DNA from: JBFHFS01 sp041583495
GTDB lineage: Bacteria > Bacteroidota > Bacteroidia > Bacteroidales > Marinilabiliaceae
Assembly (NCBI GenBank): GCA_041583495.1
Contig: JBFHFS010000027.1
Location: 8,061 to 72,060, forward strand
DNA length: 64,000 nt
Direction: 5' to 3'
A model generated the notes under the pieces. That model saw only the letters and a list, made by a program, of their open reading frames with translations, ran no database searches and was not told the origin of the DNA. The position numbers were made by a program, and so were the translations under genes. Shown here one piece after another: positions 34,873-44,022 of this stretch (position 1 is the stretch's first letter; each line of letters opens with the position of its first letter).

Positions 34873-35640
34873 ATGAAAAGCATCGCCGAACGACACAATT
34901 ATATTCTTGAGCAGTTAAGGAAACAACAATACATTAAGGTAGCCGAAATTGCCGAAGAATTGGATGTGACAACCGTAACCATCCGAAAGGATTTGAAAAC
35001 CCTTGAAGAAAGAAATCTTCTCTTTCGCACCCATGGAAGTGCCACACCTATCAACCCGCACGTTCCGGACATAAGCGTTCAAATGAAAGGGAAAATCAGA
35101 AATGAAGAAAAGGAAAAGATTGCCATAGAGGCGGCAAAGCTTATTGAAGAGAACGATTCCATCATTATTTCCTCCGGCTCCACCATCTATAAATTCGCGG
35201 AACAGGTAAAGCCCATTGGCCATTTAAACGTAGTAACCCCTTCCCTACCGGTAGCCATCTTATTAAATGAGCTGAACGATGTCAGCATCATTCAGCTGGG
35301 CGGAAATCTTTACAAAAAATCACTCTCGGTGCGTGGGGAGTATGCCGCTAAAGCTTTCAATGATTTCAGCTGTTCTAAACTATTTCTGGGGGTAGACGGA
35401 ATCGATAAGGAACATGGCATTACCAATTCCAACATCGAAGAAGCGCTCCTATCCAAAAAAATGATTGATGCTTCCTCTAAAACCATTGTGCTGGCCGATT
35501 CTTCGAAATTCGGGAAAAGAGGTTTTGGAAAGGTGTGCCCTCTCGAAAGCATAGATATAGTGGTTACAGATGATGGGATTTCTGACTCGATGGCAAAAAT
35601 GCTTGACGATGTGGGTATTCAATTGATTATTGCGAAATAG
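34873..35640 (+). CDS. glpR: DeoR-family regulator, probably of glycerol-3-phosphate genes
   Basis: 255 residues from the ATG at 34873; the longer frame runs into the promoter. The N-terminal helix-turn-helix (RHNYILEQLRKQQYIKVAEI, then EELDVTTVTIRKDLKTLEER) is typical DeoR. The C-terminal sensor domain carries SSGSTIYKFAEQV, QLGGNLYKKSLSV and the D-G-I-D / E-A sugar-phosphate isomerase-like loops. Divergent arrangement with glpD suggests it represses glpD and perhaps glpT. Confidence 0.85.
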   Translation: MKSIAERHNYILEQLRKQQYIKVAEIAEELDVTTVTIRKDLKTLEERNLLFRTHGSATPINPHVPDISVQMKGKIRNEEKEKIAIEAAKLIEENDSIIISSGSTIYKFAEQVKPIGHLNVVTPSLPVAILLNELNDVSIIQLGGNLYKKSLSVRGEYAAKAFNDFSCSKLFLGVDGIDKEHGITNSNIEEALLSKKMIDASSKTIVLADSSKFGKRGFGKVCPLESIDIVVTDDGISDSMAKMLDDVGIQLIIAK

Positions 35641-35818
35641 GAAAAAAGCCCGCTTGCTCAGGATCAGGACCAAAAACACACCCCAAATTATTAAACCAGA
35701 CCTCAAAGAGTCGGAGTTTCGCCCTCTACTCTGCATCCCATCTTTTGGGCCCGGCCAAAATATTTCCGGAAAGGTCGAAAGGAAATTATTTACAGACATT
35801 ATTTTTACACCTACTTCC

Positions 35819-37057
35819 ATGAATCAACTACTTAAAAAAATATCAAATAACAATTACTCTGCAGCCACTCCCTCCAATACCCGTAACTTTGCAGAAGCTA
35901 TTTTTTCCATTAAATGGCCTATTTCATTGATAATCTTATTAACTGGCCTCTGCCTGCCTGTTCAAGGTCAGGAGGACTACAAATTCAATGATTTAAAAGA
36001 AAATTACAGAAACGCAGACACCTACCCGGTTCAGGCCATTGATTACCAGTCCATAAAATTCAAAAAGAAACCCCGGAACATCATTCTGTTGATAGGCGAT
36101 GGCATGGGTGTTTCCCAGGTTTTTGCAGGCTATACCGCCAATGGGGGCTTCCTGAACCTCGCCAACATGAAATATTGTGGTTTCAGCACCACTCAAAGCA
36201 CCAACAATTTCACCACCGATTCGGGTGCAGGCGGGACCGCCCTCTCCACAGGTGTCCGCACCTATAATGGGGCTATTGGCGTAGATACCGCCAAAAACCC
36301 TCTCCCCACTATTTTAGAGCTGGCCGAACAACACCACAAAGCCACCGGGCTAATCTCCACTTCAGCGATCACCCATGCAACCCCGGCTTCATTCATCTCC
36401 CACCAACCCTCCCGAAGCAGTTACGAAGCCATTGCCGCCGACTTTCTAAAAACGGAAATCGACCTTTTTATTGGTGGGGGAAAAACCTTCTTTACCAAAC
36501 GCAAAGATGGCCGCGACCTGCTGGAGGAGCTAAAAAATAAAGGCTACCAGGTTTTCGATAACCTGGAGGATGCCCGTCAGGTGGATTCGGGTCTTTTGGC
36601 CATTCTTACCGCCGACGAACACACCCCGCCCTACCCCGAGCGCGGCAACCTTCTTCCCGATGCAACCGAAAAAGCACTAAGCCTTCTTAATAAAAATCCC
36701 AGGGGCTTCTTCCTGATGGTGGAAGGATCGCAAATTGACTGGGCGGCACACCAAAACAACACCGCTTTTGTCGTCAAGGAGATGCTCGACTTCGACCGAG
36801 CCATTGGCAAAGCACTGGCCTTTGCAGCCCGCGAAAGAAATACCCTTGTGATTGTAACGGCCGATCACGAAACCGGGGGAATGAGTATCCAAAATGGAAA
36901 CTTCGGGAGAGGTGAAATTTCGGCCAAATACTGTTCGGGGGGACACACCCCCCTGTTTGTCCCGATATTTGCGTTCGGCCCTGGTGCCGATCACTTCTCG
37001 GGCATCATGAAAAACACAGATATCTTTAAAAAGATGCATGATCTTTTCGGGTTTTAA
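35819..37057 (+). CDS. Alkaline phosphatase (PhoA family), exported
   Basis: 412 residues from the ATG at 35819. A hydrophobic segment (WPISLIILLTGLCLPVQGQ, about 33-51) is a signal peptide preceded by a long polar N-terminus. Metal and nucleophile residues are clear: IGDGMGVS (Asp94), TDSGAGGTALSTG (Ser135), MVEGSQIDWAAH and TADHETGGM, plus the C-terminal CSGGHTPLFVPIFAFG. Periplasmic release of phosphate from monoesters. Only 58 bp separate it from the sulfatase gene, which is probably co-transcribed. Confidence 0.93.
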   Translation: MNQLLKKISNNNYSAATPSNTRNFAEAIFSIKWPISLIILLTGLCLPVQGQEDYKFNDLKENYRNADTYPVQAIDYQSIKFKKKPRNIILLIGDGMGVSQVFAGYTANGGFLNLANMKYCGFSTTQSTNNFTTDSGAGGTALSTGVRTYNGAIGVDTAKNPLPTILELAEQHHKATGLISTSAITHATPASFISHQPSRSSYEAIAADFLKTEIDLFIGGGKTFFTKRKDGRDLLEELKNKGYQVFDNLEDARQVDSGLLAILTADEHTPPYPERGNLLPDATEKALSLLNKNPRGFFLMVEGSQIDWAAHQNNTAFVVKEMLDFDRAIGKALAFAARERNTLVIVTADHETGGMSIQNGNFGRGEISAKYCSGGHTPLFVPIFAFGPGADHFSGIMKNTDIFKKMHDLFGF

Positions 37058-37115
37058 ACCTGGATAACAGAAGACCTCAAGGCTCATTTCCCACACCCTT
37101 AATATTGTCTGACCC

Positions 37116-38966
37116 ATGTACACTATCCCCGGAATACTATTTGTAACCGCTCTTTTTTGCGTGCTCTCCCCAACTCAAATCAGGGCACAGAAACCCACCC
37201 AGCCCAACGTGCTGTTCATCCTCACCGACGACCAGGGCAGCATCGACCTCAATTGCTATGGGGCCTCCGATTTATCCACCCCCAACCTGGATGCACTGGC
37301 CCAATCGGGAACCCGGTTCACCCGGTTTTACGTGGCGGCACCCGTTTGTTCGCCCTCCAGGGCTTCCCTGCTCACCGGGCTTAACCCCCATGCGGCGGGG
37401 TTACCCGGAAATGCCTCCTCCCGACAGGGCACTCCGGGAATGCCCTCCAACCGGATTACCATCGCGGAGGCCTTTAAGAAAGAGGGCTACACAACAGCCC
37501 ACATAGGCAAATGGCATCTGGGTTTTTCCCCCGAAACCATGCCCAATGCACAGGGCTTCGATTACTCTTTTGGGCACATGGGGGGATGCATCGATAACTA
37601 CTCACATTTCTTTTACTGGGACGGACCCAATCGCCACGATCTGTTTAAGAATGGAATGGAGGTATGGCACGATGGTCAATACTTTCCCGACTTGATGCTG
37701 GAAGAGGCTGAGGGTTTCATCGAAAAAAACCGCGACCACCCCTTCTTCATGTACTATGCCATCAACATGCCCCATTACCCCTTGCAACCCACCTTAACAT
37801 GGCGCGAACATTACCGGAATCTGCCCCGCCCACGAAGAGATTATGCCGCCTTTGTTTCAACCGTGGATGAACGCGTGGGCCAGCTATTGGATAAATTATC
37901 CCAGCTGGGGCTGAGAGATAATACCATTGTTATTTTTCAAAGCGACCATGGCCACTCTGTAGAGGAAAGAACCTTTGGCGGAGGTGGTAACGCCGGCCCT
38001 TTCCGCGGTGCAAAATTCTCTCTCTTCGAGGGTGGCATACGCGTCCCTGCGATTATCAGCTGGCCGCGACAACTGCCTGCCAACAAAGTTTGTAATACGA
38101 TGGCGTTTAACATAGACTGGTTTCCCACCCTCCTGGAGTTTTGCCACCTTCCCAACCCCTATGCTTTAGAAGGACAAAGCCTGGCTCCCATCATTTCCGG
38201 GCAAAGCCAGGGCAATCCCAACCGGCAATTTATTTGGAAATCCGGAATCAGCTGGGCCATCCGTGAGGGCGATTGGAAATTGATTGCCAGCCCCCAGGAT
38301 CCGGTGAACCCCGCCTCGATTGATCCGGACAAAGACCGGTTTTTCCTGGCCAATTTAAGGCTCGATTCTACCGAACAGACCAACTACGCCGAACAATATC
38401 CTGACAGGGTTCAGGCACTTATCAAATCTTATCTTTCCTGGGAATATGCCTCCCAAAACGACCTGCCTGTTCAACAGGTTAAAATAAACCATCTGGCCGT
38501 CGGGCACCCCATAACGCTTGAACAACAACCCGCACCCAAATACAAGGGGCAGGGAGCAGACATGCTCACCGATTCCAAAACCGGCACCCGCAATTTCAAC
38601 GATGGCTTTTGGATGGGGTTTCTTGGCAACGACCTGGAAGCGACCATCGACATGGGGCGTGTCCAACCCATCTCCGAAATATCGGTCGGAGCCCTTCAGG
38701 ATTGCGATTCGTATATATTTCTGCCTTCGGGGATTACGGTATCCTTTTCTAACGACGGAAAACACTTCATCAAACCTATTACCAGAAAAACAGGAACACT
38801 CGATAAATCGAACGAAAAATTCATTTCCCGCATTGCACTGCCAACCGAAGATGTGGACGCCCGTTATCTCAGGATCAAAGTCGAAAATGTGGGCATCTGC
38901 CCGCCATGGCATCCGGCGAAGGGCAGCCCTGCATTTTTGTTTGTGGATGAGATAACTGTACACTGA
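37116..38966 (+). CDS. Exported sulfatase with C-terminal discoidin-like domain
   Basis: 616 residues with a signal peptide (IPGILFVTALFCVLSPTQIRA). Metal-binding DD at 38-39 and the formylglycine site CSPSR at 78-82 (modified Cys78) define a type I sulfatase of the arylsulfatase A group, and the KWHLG and SDHGHSVEERTFGGGG segments complete the active site. The last about 130 residues (from MLTDSKTGTRNFNDGFWMGF) look like an F5/8 type C or similar carbohydrate-binding domain. Needs an anaerobic or FGE maturase encoded elsewhere. Substrate is probably a sulfated sugar. Confidence 0.92.
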   Translation: MYTIPGILFVTALFCVLSPTQIRAQKPTQPNVLFILTDDQGSIDLNCYGASDLSTPNLDALAQSGTRFTRFYVAAPVCSPSRASLLTGLNPHAAGLPGNASSRQGTPGMPSNRITIAEAFKKEGYTTAHIGKWHLGFSPETMPNAQGFDYSFGHMGGCIDNYSHFFYWDGPNRHDLFKNGMEVWHDGQYFPDLMLEEAEGFIEKNRDHPFFMYYAINMPHYPLQPTLTWREHYRNLPRPRRDYAAFVSTVDERVGQLLDKLSQLGLRDNTIVIFQSDHGHSVEERTFGGGGNAGPFRGAKFSLFEGGIRVPAIISWPRQLPANKVCNTMAFNIDWFPTLLEFCHLPNPYALEGQSLAPIISGQSQGNPNRQFIWKSGISWAIREGDWKLIASPQDPVNPASIDPDKDRFFLANLRLDSTEQTNYAEQYPDRVQALIKSYLSWEYASQNDLPVQQVKINHLAVGHPITLEQQPAPKYKGQGADMLTDSKTGTRNFNDGFWMGFLGNDLEATIDMGRVQPISEISVGALQDCDSYIFLPSGITVSFSNDGKHFIKPITRKTGTLDKSNEKFISRIALPTEDVDARYLRIKVENVGICPPWHPAKGSPAFLFVDEITVH

Positions 38967-39032
38967 TTTTATGATAATAAGAATCGACAGGAGCCCTTAT
39001 TGATTTCATCTATCAAACATAGAAAAAATTGA

Positions 39033-39064
39033 TTTGATTATAAATTTCCATTGTGGTATATTTG
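39033..39064 (+). promoter_or_regulatory. Bacteroidota sigma-type promoter of the peroxiredoxin gene
   Basis: TTTG at 39033-39036 and TATATTTG at 39057-39064, separated by 20 bp, match the consensus TTTG-N19-21-TAnnTTTG exactly. The start codon lies 55 nt downstream. This is the clearest promoter in the window. Confidence 0.8.
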
Positions 39065-39118
39065 TTTTAATAATTTAATAAACAAACACTTAATTAAACC
39101 CTAATAAAACAAATTACC

Positions 39119-39784
39119 ATGGAAGAATTGGAAAAACAAGAAGTTTATTCAATGCCGCGCATTGGCGATCTGGCACCCGACTTTACTGCAGTCACCACCA
39201 AGGGTGTAATAAAATTATCTGATTATGCCAAGGACAAGTGGATTGTGTTGTTCTCACACCCGGCCGATTTTACCCCCGTGTGCACTACCGAAATGAGTGG
39301 TTTTGCTACCCGGAAAAAGGAATTTGAGGCATTAAATACCGAATTGCTAGGACTGAGCATTGACAGCATCCATGCCCATCTGGGGTGGGTCTCTAACGTG
39401 AAAGAAAAAACCGGGGTCTACTTCGACTTCCCTATTATTGCCGACCTGGATATGAAAGTATCCAAGCTCTATGGGATGTTGCAACCCAATGAATCGGAGA
39501 CCGCCGCGGTAAGAGCCGTTTTCTTTATCGATCCGGCTAAAAAAATTCGTCTCATCATGTACTACCCACTGAATGTTGGCCGTAACATGGATGAAATCCT
39601 CAGAGCCCTTACTGCCTTACAAGTCTCAGACAAGCACAAGGTGGCCCTTCCCCTCGACTGGACACCAGGTAAGAAGGTGATTGTTCCTCCGCCTAAGACC
39701 CTCGCCGAAATGGAAGCCCGCAATAAAGAGACCGGCATTGAGCGTATCGACTTCTATCTGTCGAAAAAAGAGCTCAAACTTTAG
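39119..39784 (+). CDS. Peroxiredoxin, Prx6/1-Cys type
   Basis: 221 residues. The thioredoxin-like core contains SHPADFTPVCTTEMSGFATR with peroxidatic Cys55, followed by LGLSIDSIHAHLGWV and a C-terminal extension typical of Prx6-like enzymes (PGKKVIVPPP). No resolving cysteine is visible in the C-terminal part, which fits the 1-Cys class. Cytoplasmic peroxide detoxification. Confidence 0.93.
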   Translation: MEELEKQEVYSMPRIGDLAPDFTAVTTKGVIKLSDYAKDKWIVLFSHPADFTPVCTTEMSGFATRKKEFEALNTELLGLSIDSIHAHLGWVSNVKEKTGVYFDFPIIADLDMKVSKLYGMLQPNESETAAVRAVFFIDPAKKIRLIMYYPLNVGRNMDEILRALTALQVSDKHKVALPLDWTPGKKVIVPPPKTLAEMEARNKETGIERIDFYLSKKELKL

Positions 39785-39814
39785 GCCTTTTTTTGTTCTG
39801 TCAACACCACAAAG

Positions 39815-39846
39815 ACCCGACGCACTCTTTATGCGCCGGGTTTTTT
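39815..39846 (+). terminator. Rho-independent terminator after the peroxiredoxin gene
   Basis: ACCCG-A-CGCA with TGCG-C-CGGGT forms a GC-rich stem around a short AT loop, followed by six T. It lies 30 nt after the peroxiredoxin stop. TATATTTG at 39851-39858, with TTTA 19 bp before it, could be the next promoter, for the nitroreductase gene, overlapping this stem. Confidence 0.85.
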
Positions 39847-39954
39847 ATTGTATATTTGGAAGAACGGTGATTACCCGCCAAAATAGATCCCGATTAGTGG
39901 GCTCATCCAAAGCAGAATAAATTAACTACCACAAAACCAACTAAATCACCCCTT

Positions 39955-40599
39955 ATGAAAACCTTACTTTTCACCTTAGCGTTATTTATTTTATCACCAA
40001 TCATGCCTGCTCAAGCCCAAAACATCAAGCTTCCCCCTGCCGACAAAGAGGGCGGTATGCCTCTGATGAAAGCACTCAATGAACGGGGGAGTCATCGTGA
40101 GTTCAGCGAACAGGAGGTTTCCCAACAACAACTGGCTAATCTTTGTTGGGCAGCCTGGGGCATCAACCGACCCGAGTCGGGCAAGCGCACCGCTCCTTCG
40201 TCCATGAACCGACTGGAAATGGAACTTTATGTAGTGCTGCCACAGGGGGCATACAGGTACAGCGCCGTTGACCACCAACTTGTTCTGATAAAAAAAGGAG
40301 ATTTAAGAAGTTATTGTGGAAAACAGGACTTCGTAGCCACAGCACCCCTGAACTTCGTTTATGTGGCCAATCTCCGAAAACTTGAACTCAAAGATACCGT
40401 CAACGTCTCACCTGCCGATCTGCTGGCCTCCCATGCCAATGCCGGCTTCATGGCTCAAAACGTATATCTCACCTGTGCCTCCGAGGGCCTTGTTTGTGTT
40501 GTTCGGGCCTGGATTGACAAAGAGGCATTTGTAGAGGCACTGGGATTATCGCCGCTTCATAAAGTTATTCTGAGCCAGACGATAGGGGCTAAAAAGTAA
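39955..40599 (+). CDS. Exported nitroreductase-family protein
   Basis: 214 residues. A clear signal peptide (TLLFTLALFILSPIMPAQAQ) precedes a nitroreductase/SagB-like fold: ALNERGSHREFSEQEVSQQQ, LCWAAWGINR, TAPSSMNRLEMELYVVLPQG and HANAGFMAQNVYLTCASEGL. Members usually bind FMN in the cytoplasm; a signal peptide places this one in the periplasm or membrane side. Substrate unknown. Confidence 0.82.
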   Translation: MKTLLFTLALFILSPIMPAQAQNIKLPPADKEGGMPLMKALNERGSHREFSEQEVSQQQLANLCWAAWGINRPESGKRTAPSSMNRLEMELYVVLPQGAYRYSAVDHQLVLIKKGDLRSYCGKQDFVATAPLNFVYVANLRKLELKDTVNVSPADLLASHANAGFMAQNVYLTCASEGLVCVVRAWIDKEAFVEALGLSPLHKVILSQTIGAKK

Positions 40600-40973
40600 T
40601 TAATCCCCTTCGCATGCAAAACCTCCTGTGCATTTGGATGACAATGACTGAAAAACCGGGGAAGATTTTCGGCCACCTTCATAACCTTTAATAGACCATC
40701 TACAGCCAACCAAAACACCGAAGGAGCACATGATATGATTCCCCCCTGTGGAAACAAGAAACCAGGTTGACATGAGCCCATATTCAATTCATTTTTTACG
40801 TGAACAGAAGATCTTTTTTTGGCTTTGGTTTTTTACTCAAATGGGCTTCACAACCCGGCCTCTCCCAAAAAAGATGGGGGATGAATCGAAAAAGACAAGG
40901 GTAAGAACCCTGCAAAATTCTGCGATTTTATTTTGAATCGCTTATCTTTGAGTCGCCTTAACAGTATTACCCC

Positions 40974-42971
40974 ATGGAATTTGGAATTCTCAAGGACATC
41001 CTTATCATATTTGCTCTCTCTACTCTGGTAAACTACATCTTTACCAAAATAAAGGTGCCCTCCATTGTGGGCTATCTGCTCACCGGTATTTTGGCCGGAC
41101 CTCATTTAACGGGCGTTATTCACTCCGTAGAGAATATCGAAGTGCTTGCAGAAATCGGAGTGGTTTTATTGCTCTTTACCGTGGGATTGGAATTTTCGTT
41201 AAAACACCTGATAAAGATCCGAAAAATCGTTTTTTGGGGTGGTTTTCTTCAATTCTCCCTTACAACCCTTCTCGTGTTATTTGTGGCACGCCTTTACGAT
41301 CTGAATTGGACCGGCTCTCTTTTTGTGGGGTTTTTAACCGCCTTGAGTAGTACCGCTGTAGTACTTAAAATCCTTCAAGACCGATCGGAGGTGACCTCCA
41401 ACTATGGCCAAACAGTTTTAGGAATACTCATCTTTCAGGACCTGTTATTGGTCCCCTTGCTGCTCCTGACCCCAATCCTTGGAAACGAGAACACCAACAT
41501 CCTTCGGGAGTTTGCCTGGCTGGCGGCCAAATCAGCACTCATCCTGGTATTTGTGATGTTTGGAAATAAATGGCTCATGAATCGAATTCTCCATGCCATA
41601 GCCATGACCCGCAATCAGGAACTCTTCCTGATGAGTATATTGCTTATTTGCCTGGCGGTTGCTTTCTTAACGGCCGAGTTGGGTATGTCCCTGGCTTTTG
41701 GCGCCTTTTTGGCCGGGCTGATGATCTCCGAATCGGACTATAGCCACAATGCCTTTGGTTACATCATTCCGTTCAAGGATACCTTTACCTCCTTTTTTTT
41801 CGTTTCCATTGGTATGTTGCTCGACCTCCATTTTGTGGTGGCCCATTGGCCTGTGGTATTGGCAACCGTTGTATTGGCCATACTCCTTAAGATGCTTATT
41901 GCCGGTGGTACAGCCATCATACTGGGACATACCTTCAGGGGGGTGGTCCTGATAGCATTAAGCCTGGCACAGGTAGGTGAATTTTCCTTTATACTGGCCA
42001 AACTGGGACAGAGCTTCGAGATTATTCCCGACTACTTTTACCAGCTCTTTTTGGCGGTAGCAGTCATCAGTATGGCCCTTACGCCCTTTCTTACCATGGG
42101 GGCCCAACCCCTCACCCGGTGGCTTTTACGTTTGCCAATCCCCCAATCGCTTATCGACGGCATCTTTCCCCTACACCAGATTACCATCCCCAACCTGAAA
42201 AATCATCTCCTTTTGATTGGCAAAGACTCACGGGCACTAAGTATGAGCGTGATGGCCAGGCACATGAAGATACCCTACATCTCCATCGTGTTCGATCCGG
42301 CCCTGGTAAAGAAACGCCAACAGAAAGGAGAGACCGTCATCTATGGCGATGCCGTTAATGAGCCTATCCTGCAAAAAGCGCATGCCTCCACTGCCGAAGT
42401 CGTGGTGGTTTCTATAGGTGAACTGGTTACCGCCATGGCGGTTGTGGAAAAGGTCAGACATATCAACAAGCATGCGGCCATTATTGTACGAACCAAGCAA
42501 ATCGATAATGCTGAAGACCTCTACAGAATGGGAGCCACCCAGGTCCTCCCGGAAGAATTTGAAACAGCCATAGAGCTCTTCGAACGGGTCTTAAATAAAT
42601 TTCTTATGCCCCGCGATGAAATCGAGATAGCCATCGCCGGCATTCGCAAGAATAATTATGGCATGGTTCGGGATCCCAAAAAACCACCTCGCCGTTCGCT
42701 GGTGAAAAGTCTGCCCAACATTGAAGTGGCCGCCATAAAAGTAACGGGGAATTCTCCCATTCTCAATAAATCACTCGCCGAAATTTCGTTTCGAACCACC
42801 TATGGGGTAACGGTAGTGGCCATCAAAAGAAACGATAAGATCATGGATCATCCGGAAGCCACCAGCTTATTTAAAAACGAGGATGTGGTTTACATCCTTG
42901 GCAACCATGAACAAATAGCCAAGGCCGTTCAACTTTTCGAATTGACCGACATCGATAAAAACACAAAATAA
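40974..42971 (+). CDS. KefB/CPA2-type monovalent cation:proton antiporter
   Basis: 665 residues. Twelve membrane segments in the first 390 residues, including GVVLLLFTVGLEFSLKHLIK and GFLTALSSTAVVLKIL. A TrkA-N nucleotide-binding domain follows (about 405-520, LLLIGKDSRALSMSVMARHM) and a TrkA-C domain closes the protein (about 575-660). Likely controls K+ efflux in exchange for protons under ligand gating. It converges on korB with a 25-bp gap. Confidence 0.93.
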   Translation: MEFGILKDILIIFALSTLVNYIFTKIKVPSIVGYLLTGILAGPHLTGVIHSVENIEVLAEIGVVLLLFTVGLEFSLKHLIKIRKIVFWGGFLQFSLTTLLVLFVARLYDLNWTGSLFVGFLTALSSTAVVLKILQDRSEVTSNYGQTVLGILIFQDLLLVPLLLLTPILGNENTNILREFAWLAAKSALILVFVMFGNKWLMNRILHAIAMTRNQELFLMSILLICLAVAFLTAELGMSLAFGAFLAGLMISESDYSHNAFGYIIPFKDTFTSFFFVSIGMLLDLHFVVAHWPVVLATVVLAILLKMLIAGGTAIILGHTFRGVVLIALSLAQVGEFSFILAKLGQSFEIIPDYFYQLFLAVAVISMALTPFLTMGAQPLTRWLLRLPIPQSLIDGIFPLHQITIPNLKNHLLLIGKDSRALSMSVMARHMKIPYISIVFDPALVKKRQQKGETVIYGDAVNEPILQKAHASTAEVVVVSIGELVTAMAVVEKVRHINKHAAIIVRTKQIDNAEDLYRMGATQVLPEEFETAIELFERVLNKFLMPRDEIEIAIAGIRKNNYGMVRDPKKPPRRSLVKSLPNIEVAAIKVTGNSPILNKSLAEISFRTTYGVTVVAIKRNDKIMDHPEATSLFKNEDVVYILGNHEQIAKAVQLFELTDIDKNTK

Positions 42972-42996
42972 TGGAGGAGGCACCCCTGCAAGGGAT

Positions 42997-44022
42997 CTAT
43001 TTCACCTCCCAAACATCCCCGCTGGTCACCATATCGTGAAAAGACTTAATTTTTGAGGAGGCCTGCACCCGTTTAATCTGATCGCGTGCACACGCATCGT
43101 ATACAGGCGCCTTCACTCTCCGGATTACCCCAAGTGCCACGGGCAAATCAGGATATTCCATGGCCGCCAATTTCATATGAATCGTGGTATCCTGACATTC
43201 AGCATCATGTATCAAGATATCTGACTCGCTAATGCCATCCTCTCCAATAACCACCGACTTCAGGTTCAATCCATCCAAGATCAACCCTTTGTCCCGGTTG
43301 GTACCATAAATCATGGGGGCCCCATGTTTCAGCACAATAGTCCTATCCTCTTTATAACGTTTATCGGTAATTTGTTCATGGGTTTTATCGTTATAAATCA
43401 CGCAGTTTTGAAGCACCTCAATAATGGAGGTGCCGGCGTGCTGTGCCGACTCCACAAAGACATCAACCGACAGTTGAATCTCTTTATCGATGGTCCGTGC
43501 GAAAAAACACCCACGAGCACCCATGGTTAGCTCTCCCGGCCTAAAAGGATGCTCAATAGTCCCAAAAGGAGAGGTCTTAGAAATAAACCCCCGTTTGGAG
43601 GTAGGTGAATATTGCCCCTTGGTAAGACCATAGATCTGATTGTTGAAAAGAATGATATTCAGGTCCACATTACGCCGAATGGTGTGAATAAAGTGGTTTC
43701 CACCAATGGCCAGGGCATCTCCATCGCCCGTAATCTGCCATACCTTTAGGTCGGGATTGGCCACCACCACCCCTGAAGCAATAGCAGGCGCCCGCCCGTG
43801 AATGGTATGAAATCCATAGGTATTCATATAATAGGGAAACCGCGAAGAACAACCGATTCCCGAAACCACGACCACTTCCTCCTGGTTAAGCCCCAGTTGG
43901 GCCATGGCTTTTTGAACAGAGTTCAAAATGGCGTGATCGCCGCATCCGGGACACCAGCGTACTCCCTGGTCGCTCTTATAATCTACAAAGGTGACTTGGT
44001 TTTTTAGCGCGTCAGCCATCAT
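42997..44022 (-). CDS. korB: 2-oxoacid:ferredoxin oxidoreductase, beta subunit
   Basis: 341 residues. CPGCGDHA (Cys24, Cys27) and GIGCSSRFPYY (Cys58) supply iron-sulfur cysteines, and GDGDALAIGGNH at 99-110 is the thiamine diphosphate motif. Together with the alpha subunit it converts 2-oxoglutarate or another 2-oxoacid and CoA to the acyl-CoA with reduction of ferredoxin. Starts directly after the alpha gene. Confidence 0.94.
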   Translation of the reverse strand: MMADALKNQVTFVDYKSDQGVRWCPGCGDHAILNSVQKAMAQLGLNQEEVVVVSGIGCSSRFPYYMNTYGFHTIHGRAPAIASGVVVANPDLKVWQITGDGDALAIGGNHFIHTIRRNVDLNIILFNNQIYGLTKGQYSPTSKRGFISKTSPFGTIEHPFRPGELTMGARGCFFARTIDKEIQLSVDVFVESAQHAGTSIIEVLQNCVIYNDKTHEQITDKRYKEDRTIVLKHGAPMIYGTNRDKGLILDGLNLKSVVIGEDGISESDILIHDAECQDTTIHMKLAAMEYPDLPVALGVIRRVKAPVYDACARDQIKRVQASSKIKSFHDMVTSGDVWEVK

